In this document: positions 58,521-64,000 of the stretch, in pieces
Position numbering within the stretch: the stretch's first letter is position 1
Layout of the letters: each line of letters begins with the position of its first letter
DNA from: Rhizomys pruinosus
Taxonomy: Eukaryota; Chordata; Mammalia; Rodentia; Spalacidae
DNA: 64,000 nt
Assembly (NCBI GenBank): GCA_009823505.1
Contig: VZQC01007982.1
Location: forward strand, 2,557,150-2,621,149
Direction: 5' to 3'
The notes under the pieces: generated by a model
What the model was told of the DNA's origin: nothing
What the model saw: only the letters and a program-made list of their open reading frames with translations
Databases searched by the model: none
Made by a program: the position numbers and the translations under genes

Positions 58521-59003
58521 TGTTTCAAGAAGGCTGAACCCCACTCCCAAGTTTCTCGAGTTTCAGGTGACATGGGCACTGCTGCTGTGGGAACTGCTCT
58601 TTGAGAACCACTGCCTAATTGTCTTCTTTGGTCTCTGTTCTTTCCTAGTCAGTGTTCCAAGGACAATGCTTATATTTTGGTTCTGCTGTGTATTCTGAGA
58701 TATTCTGAGATATACCCTCCATCTCTCTGGGATTGTTCTAGAACTTACCTGGCAGGTAGAGGATCATCTTGGCCAGAGTGGCCTAGTATACCTGAACCTC
58801 CAGGGCTGACCCAGAACACCTGAAACCAGCACAGAGCTTGGTTTGTGCATTGCTTGCATGTAGTGCCCTTTAGTCTGGGTTGGAGAGGAAGGAAGAAAGC
58901 CCAGGGATTTTCCCTTGTTTCTCTTCTCAAGAGAAGACCTGCCTGCCTGTGTGCTCCATACTAACAAGGAGCAGCTCTCACGACCCTGCTGATGGGAACC
59001 TAC

Positions 59004-59118
59004 CTCCGGTAGCTTCACCCGGCCTTCTTGGAAGGAGCACGTCTTGGGGTCATGGGTGCAGACGTGCCGGTACTTACACCAATGACAGCGGTATGGGCTC
59101 TGCACACAGGATAGACAT
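59004..59118 (-). CDS. Plxna4: Plxna4 exon: PSI2 domain
   Basis: A 115-nt exon. Its first base completes the serine codon begun in exon 62044-62143, and it ends in phase 0 with ...RVKLPE at the donor GTAGGT. It reads [20 protein letters not shown] then [12 protein letters not shown]. The spacing CxxCxxxxYxCHWC...C is the second PSI knot of class A plexins. The acceptor is TCTTATTTCTAG. The next exon in the mature message should be the DCPQLL exon. In this assembly the first one met is the broken copy at 44558-44766, then the intact one at 29878-30078. Confidence 0.96.
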
Positions 59119-60604
59119 CTAGAAATAAGAGAAGAGTCATGCGTGTTAGCACTAGAAAAGTCTCAGACCAAGGTCACACGTATCTTTGGGATTTAGCAGA
59201 ACATTTTGCTATTAAAGGAAACCACCCTCAAATGTGAAGCAAGAGCAGGTCTTATATGGACCCACCCGTCTCCTCATGACTTCAAGGAACAAACTCCTCA
59301 CATAGAGCTAGAGTCTTGACCATCCAAAGCCTAGTGAGCCTCCTCCATCTCTACAGGCTGATATGGTCCCTTGCTGAAGGGGAAATCAAGAAGGAGCAGA
59401 GTCTAGAAGAACCGGGACAGATCAAATCAGGTTCCAATTCCAGTTGCCTGAGTCTCACTGTACAGGACCCACATCGATGTTCTGATGACAGTGGAAACTA
59501 CTGAAGTTGTTGTCTCTCTAGGATCCCACCACAGTGGCCAACCCTGCTCCTACTCCCTACTGCCAGCAAAGAGAGGCAACTTTATAAGTGTTCTTTGTTG
59601 CTTCAAAACCCAACATGGATCCCTGTTGTTACAAACTCAAATGCTTTGTCACACAGGCTTAGCCCTGCTTCCTGCCCCAGGCCACCATCCTCAATAATTT
59701 GGTCCTATTGCTGTGAACAAGCCACATGTTTCCAACAGATTATCTCACTGTCCAGAGGACCTTTCTCTTCTCCTCCATTTGATCAATGATTGATCAAAGG
59801 AGAGTTTGGGCCACTCTGGGCTCTTGGTCCGTGAACTCTGTGCTGGGACACTCTTGGCCTTCTTCTGTTCTGACTCACTATTAACTGGCTAGCTCTTCAA
59901 TCACCCACTAGGCTGCAAACCTCTGGAGGGCAGGGGCTGAGAGCCAGAGTTTGATTTATTTCTGAATCCTCTGTATTTTATGAGTAGGACTATGGATGAA
60001 GTAGAAATTTTACATCTGATTCCAGTAGCTTCTCTGCTTTTCTGGGGGGGGGGCGGGGGACAAGCCACCAAGGGGTGAGGTCACAGCAGCTCCATGGCAG
60101 AAAATGAAGAAGAGAATCCTAGTTTTGAAGCAACTGGGTTTTGGCTGGGAAGGATGGATGCTTCCTTCCTTCAGCTGAGCTCCAGACTCCTGGACATGCT
60201 TTAAAATTTTACCATGTTAGAGCCCAAAATATCATTATTGTGTCAGCTATGTACACTGCACAGAGAGGGAACAGAGTAGCCTGTTAACACAAGCAGAGAT
60301 TTTTGGAGTTCTGGCCATGTGCTTTCTAACCTATCCTTCATGGAACCCTGGAAATTCCATATGGAAGGCCTTCAGAGAACTTGTGAAGAGTTGTGGAGAC
60401 AGAGAAGATCCTGGCTTTGTGACCCTCCACTAAATAGCTCCTTCTTCAATTGTTTGTATGTTGGGCCTACACACCTAATTTCAGTTTCTTTGCTGAAAAT
60501 AAAGATTTGCACATCTACCTCATCATTTTACAGAGGGAATAATAATAATATAATAATAGCAAAAATCACCAATACTCCCAAACAATGGGCCACACTGGGT
60601 ACTT

Positions 60605-60836
60605 AAATTAATTAATTAATTATTTTGATTTTGTGTGTTGGAGTGTTATGCCTGGAAGTATATAAGTGCACCTGTGTTGTACAATGCCCACAGAGGTAAA
60701 AGAGGACATCGGATCCCCTGGAACTGTAGTTACAGATGGTTGTTAGCTATCATGTGGGTGCTGGGATTTGGACCTGGGCTCTCTGCAAGGGCAGCCAGTG
60801 CTCTTACCTACCTACTGAGCCATCTCTCCAGCCCCC
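60605..60836 (-). mobile_element. B2-type SINE, older
   Basis: Minus-oriented: AATTAATTAATTATTTTGAT tail side, CGGATCCCCTGGAACTGTAG with only one copy of the CCAG-type segment, GATTTGGACCTGGGCTCTCT, and the head GAGCCATCTCTCCAGCCCCC. It lacks the internal duplication of the young B2s and is more diverged. Confidence 0.88.
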
Positions 60837-60957
60837 ACGTTGATGGCCCTTTTAGTTCTTACAGCCATTCTGTGCGAGACACAGATATGGAGATGACAAC
60901 CAGCACAGCATCCCAATCAAGGACTGCTGCGATAGAGCAGTGCTCCTGGAACATCAT

Positions 60958-61310
60958 GCTGTGGTTTGAAGGGGAAATGCCCTCTACTTGCTCCTTTGCT
61001 TAAACACTTGGTCTCTGGTTAGTAATGCTATTTGGGGAACTGGTCGAACCTTTGGGTCTGTGTGTGGTCTAGCTAGCAGAAGTGAATCTTTAGTGGTAGG
61101 CCTTGAAGGTGATATCCGCTTCTGGTTCCAGCCCGAGGACTCTGCTTCCTGATCTGCCAAGAAGCCCTGTCACAATCTGTCACTGCTACAGACTGAGCTG
61201 CTCCAGCCACCATGACTTCCCTGTCACTCATAAGCCAGAGTAAACCTTTCCTTCCTTGGGTTGCATCCCTCAAGTATTCTGTCACAGTGATTAGGAGAGT
61301 AACTAACACA
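60958..61310. mobile_element. Rodent interspersed repeat, family unresolved
   Basis: It begins with ATGCTGTGGTTTGAAGGGGA and ends with GATTAGGAGAGTAACTAACA. Both resemble the ends of a common mouse repeat of similar length that I cannot name with certainty. The interior (CTGCTTCCTGATCTGCCAAG, AAGCCAGAGTAAACCTTTCC) also fits it. It is old and non-coding. Confidence 0.45.
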
Positions 61311-62043
61311 TGTCAGTCCCTAAATATTTGGGTGCTAGCCTTAGAAGGAGTACTCCCGTGTCTCTATGAAGCAGTACTCCTGCGTCTCTACGAAGCGGTA
61401 CTCCTATGTCTCTTTGTCTCCTATGTCTCCTACGTCTCTAGAGCACAGAATGGTTAGGTTCTCTGGTTAATCTGTTATGTATGTCTGCCACTGGGGGAAG
61501 GGTGCTGAAGTCAAACAAAGCCAGAACCAGGGTTCTGTGCCCCATAGCAGAAGTTCCGCTACACTGCATCTTTCTGCCTTCCTTTCCCTCTCTTAGACCC
61601 AAGTATGACCCAGCCTGCAGAGGCTTGTGGAGAGTGGGCCTTTCAGCTAACTTGCTAGACTACCTGCCCTCCCCCTGGATCCGTGTAGAGGCTTCTCTCC
61701 CCCTCTGGCCCCTCCTCTGAGCAGGTGTTAGCTGCTGCTCTTCAGGTGCGATGCATCACACCCAGCAGATGGTAAAGAGGGAATCAGGTTAGAAGATTTA
61801 TGCCAGAGAAGATGCATGGCCCAGGGACTTGCAGAGCCCACACCACAGGTTCTCGCTCTGGTCTCTTTCTCATCTCTTTCCATTAACTCTGTGAGTACCA
61901 GAGAGGGGCTTGTCTTCTAGGATTAAGGAGACCTCCTTGGGAGACTTCATATGGTGATTCCTTGAAATAGTAGTAGGATCTTCTGATATTTGCATGAACC
62001 TTGACCCCAGGTACAGAAAATTGAATGAAGCTGGGGGACTTAC

Positions 62044-62143
62044 GAGTTGTGGACACTGCAGTTGTAAAACACAAAGCTGGTACTGGCGAAGGTCATTCCT
62101 GTCTCCTTGGACTTGAGTTGCAGCTGTACCACATGGTGGTCTC
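62044..62143 (-). CDS. Plxna4: Plxna4 exon: end of IPT1
   Basis: A 100-nt exon and the most 5' one in the window. It starts with the last two bases of a glycine codon, reads [20 protein letters not shown] then [12 protein letters not shown], and leaves TC for the serine completed in exon 59004-59118. The minus-strand acceptor is CTGCCTTGTAG and the donor is GTAAGT. The sequence corresponds to the stretch that leads from IPT1 into PSI2 in class A plexins. The preceding exon must lie right of the window, since none is seen in 62144-64000. Confidence 0.95.
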
Positions 62144-62251
62144 CTACAAGGCAGAGTCCACCAACGAGTCAGGGGAAGATCGAAACCCAAGCCGGAGCCC
62201 CATTAGTAGAAATGCACCTTGGGAAAGAGAGTCTGCTTTCCTAGAGTTCCT

Positions 62252-62403
62252 TTTTTTTGGTCTTTTTGAGACAGGGTCTCCCTGTAGCCCCAGCTGTCCT
62301 GGAATTCACTCTGTAGACCAGGCTGGCCTTGAACTCACAAAGATCCGCCTGCCTCTGCCTCCCAAATGCTAGGATTAAAGGCGTGTGCCAGCACACCCAG
62401 TTT
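62252..62403 (-). mobile_element. B1 SINE
   Basis: A well-preserved B1 in minus orientation: TTTTTGAGACAGGGTCTCCC, TGTAGACCAGGCTGGCCTTG, GGATTAAAGGCGTGTGCCAG. The target duplication AGAGTTCC lies at 62243-62250 and 62405-62412. It lies only about 110 bp from the IPT1 exon. Confidence 0.95.
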
Positions 62404-62554
62404 TAGAGTTCCTTTAGCTTCCTCAGGCCCCTGATTCAGCAAGATCCAATCCCAGGGTGAACCCCCTAAATAGCTGTAGGGGAGCTATTATAGTTTAAAT
62501 CTCCTTTCTTCTCTGTCACTAGATCTCCCAGTTCTCTCCCCCCTTTCACTTTTG

Positions 62555-62787
62555 ATTATTTTATTTGTTATTTATTATTATTTTATATGCATGAGTATAT
62601 TGCTTGCACGCATATAAGGACACCCATGACATGAAATGCCCACCGAAGTCAGAAGATGGTGTTAGATTCCCCCTGGAACTGGAGTTACAGACAGTTGTTA
62701 GCTGCCATGTGGTCTCTGAAAATCAAATCTGGGTCCTCTGCAAGAGTAGCTAGTGTTCTTAACCTCTAAGCCATCTCTCCAGCCCCA
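62555..62787 (-). mobile_element. B2-type SINE, older
   Basis: Minus-oriented B2 without the internal duplication: CCCCCTGGAACTGGAGTTAC, GACAGTTGTTAGCTGCCATG, AAATCTGGGTCCTCTGCAAG, CTAAGCCATCTCTCCAGCCC. It is diverged. Confidence 0.9.
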
Positions 62788-62980
62788 TTTTGTAAAATTT
62801 TATTACTTCTCTCCCTCTTGTGCATGCACATGGGCATGTATTCAAATCTCACATGCCTGTAAGCCTCGCAAAATTACACTCACATATGGTGATAAGCTTC
62901 CAAGTAGAACAAAAAGAAAAAGCTCTGTGATGCTGCTGCCACAACACAAGTAGCTTTGTGTATATGTGAAGTGTGTGCAC

Positions 62981-63364
62981 ACACGCTCGCTCATCTCAGT
63001 CCCTGAACAGAGGGGCCTGGTCCTGACATCACACACACACTCATCTCAGTCTCTGAACAGAGGGGCCTGGTCCTGACATCACACACACACGCTCATCTCA
63101 ATCTATCTCTGAACAGAGGTACCTGGTCCTGACATCGCACACACGCTCATCTCAGTCTCTGAATAGAGAGACCTGGTCCTGACATCACACACACGCTCAT
63201 CTCAGTCTCTGAATAGAAGGACCTGGTCCTGACATCGCACACACGCTCATCTCAGTCTCTGAATAGAGGGACCTGGTCCTGACATAGCACACACGCTCAT
63301 CTCAGTCTCTGAATAGAGGGACCTGGTCCTGACATCGCACACACGCTCATCTCAGTCCCTGACA
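62981..63364. repeat. Minisatellite, about 50-bp unit, seven copies plus a partial
   Basis: The unit is GCTCATCTCAGTCTCTGAAT, then AGAGGGACCTGGTCCTGACA, then TCGCACACAC. The first copies read GAACAGAGGGGCCTGG, the later ones GAATAGAG(G/A)GACCTGG, so variant repeats are grouped by position. The array ends with a partial copy running into CAGTCCCTGACATC. Confidence 0.95.
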
Positions 63365-64000
63365 TCATCTTCTCTGTGGACTTGGTGCCCTCAGGGTGAG
63401 AGACTGAAATCCTCAGTTGGCACCAAAGGGGCACCGGGTCCTATGTTTAATTCACAACCTTGACCCTGGACCCCATTTCTAGCCTTGTTCTGTGGCTTCC
63501 TCAAGAGCCTCATTAATCAATCATTTCCAAACAAATGTGACAGGCCCAAATGGGAGGGACAACATGGAATCAGTCTGCCCTGGCTGGCCTGTCCCTTGCC
63601 ACTGTTGAGACTCTGTCTACTCCTATTCTTCCCACTATAGCTGGTGCAACAAGCAGCTGTGTCGGGCAGGGTGAGAGGTAGCAGCATAGGGTCCAAGACC
63701 CAGTGGGGTGAGTGTGTGGGCAAAGAGCCACTGAGCCAGAGAACCTGTGCCATCCTATCCCTGCTCGTGAACTGAAGCGTCCTTCTTCCACTGTCCCATC
63801 AGGCTAGCCAAACTGGATGAACTCCATCTTCATTTACCACTACTGTCCTGGCCTGGTCTCTTCCTATCTTCTCTGTAGCTTCTTCTCACTTAGGACAGTT
63901 AGGGCTGAGACAGAAAGGAAACCTTCACTACTACTCCTTTTCCTGTATCCACCTGCTTCCTCTGACTTCCACTCCCTGGAGGCTCCCTCAGTCCCCTATA
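63365..64000 (-). other. Plxna4: Intron, right end of window
   Basis: No exon, SINE or simple repeat that I can identify. The sequence looks unique. Confidence 0.65.

Larger units (their letters stand above)
44767..59003 (-). other. Plxna4: Large intron between PSI2 and IPT2 exons
   Basis: The first part (44767-50101) belongs to duplication copy 2. From 50102 the intron is single-copy. It contains a TAACA run (50369-50395), an L1-like tract (51960-53635), a B2 (53649-53895), TC/AC, AT-rich and TTCC simple repeats and a B4 (58322-58520). 50396-51959, 53911-55400 and 56540-58321 show no repeat that I can name. The longest open frame there, 57572-58165 (197 codons), has no recognisable domain. 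Confidence 0.7.
59119..62043 (-). other. Plxna4: Intron between IPT1 and PSI2 exons
   Basis: 2.9 kb with an old B2 (60605-60836), an unclassified rodent repeat (about 60958-61310), a G run at about 60043-60059 and a short stutter of the words TACTCCTGCGTCTCTACGAA at 61350-61440. 59119-60604 contains nothing that I recognise. Confidence 0.7.
1..64000 (-). other. Plxna4: Plxna4 locus, internal exons and introns (partial gene)
   Basis: The whole window lies inside one gene, a class A plexin (semaphorin co-receptor with neuropilins in axon guidance; type I membrane protein). Ten different exons on the minus strand translate without interruption into consecutive IPT and PSI modules of the plexin stalk. 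The assignment to plexin-A4 rather than A1, A2 or A3 rests on recalled family residues such as [20 protein letters not shown] in PSI3 and GEAKPSQHAGFVEICVAVC in IPT3. It also fits the large introns, since PLXNA3 is a compact gene. The 5' part (sema domain, PSI1) lies to the right of the window and the 3' part (rest of IPT5, IPT6, transmembrane helix, GAP domain) to the left. The paralogue call is from memory and not from a database search. Confidence 0.88.

Noticed and set aside
62981..63364. Possible CRISPR-like array of repeats.
   Set aside because: The units follow head to tail with no unique spacers, in mammalian intron. This is a minisatellite.
1..64000. Assignment to Plxna1, Plxna2 or Plxna3 instead of Plxna4.
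   Set aside because: The PSI3 residues [20 protein letters not shown] and the linker [17 protein letters not shown] fit my memory of plexin-A4 and not of A1 or A2. The intron sizes do not fit the compact PLXNA3 gene. An alignment to all four paralogues would settle it.

Overview
This window is mammalian nuclear DNA from a rodent, almost certainly a muroid. It is rich in B1, B2, ID and B4 SINEs and in long simple repeats, and its only genes are short exons separated by multi-kilobase introns. The B2 family is not the familiar mouse, rat or hamster type: the younger copies share an internal duplication of about 17 bp. The species is therefore left open.

One gene explains all the coding sequence: the plexin-A receptor Plxna4, read on the minus strand, so its 5' side lies to the right. 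Ten distinct consecutive exons (1370 nt, about 456 codons) encode the middle of the extracellular stalk. From 5' to 3' they are: end of IPT1 (62044-62143), PSI2 (59004-59118), IPT2 (29878-30078 and 21300-21396), PSI3 (20769-20959), IPT3 (17183-17334 and 10398-10515), IPT4 (5008-5144 and 3826-3990) and the start of IPT5 (88-181). Every exon has AG/GT splice borders, and the codon phases join exactly from exon to exon. The sema domain, the transmembrane segment and the intracellular GAP domain lie outside the window.

The most striking structure is a direct duplication of about 14.5 kb, 20656-35178 repeated as 35387-50101. It carries a second set of the IPT2, IPT2 and PSI3 exons. The sequence argues for an assembly artefact (two haplotypes or overlapping contigs placed in tandem) rather than biology. 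A single N sits at the junction. The right edge of copy 1 changes sequence inside a B2 element that has lost its target-site duplication on that side. Copy 2 alternates near-identical stretches with patches dense in small indels, one of which breaks exon 44558-44766.

The rest is intronic: SINEs, old L1 and MIR fragments, microsatellites, a minisatellite of about 50 bp units near 63 kb, and two notable hairpins (7548-7597 and 24605-24680). No promoter, CpG island, classical RNA gene, CRISPR array or second protein gene could be supported, and I see no evidence of a novel biological system.
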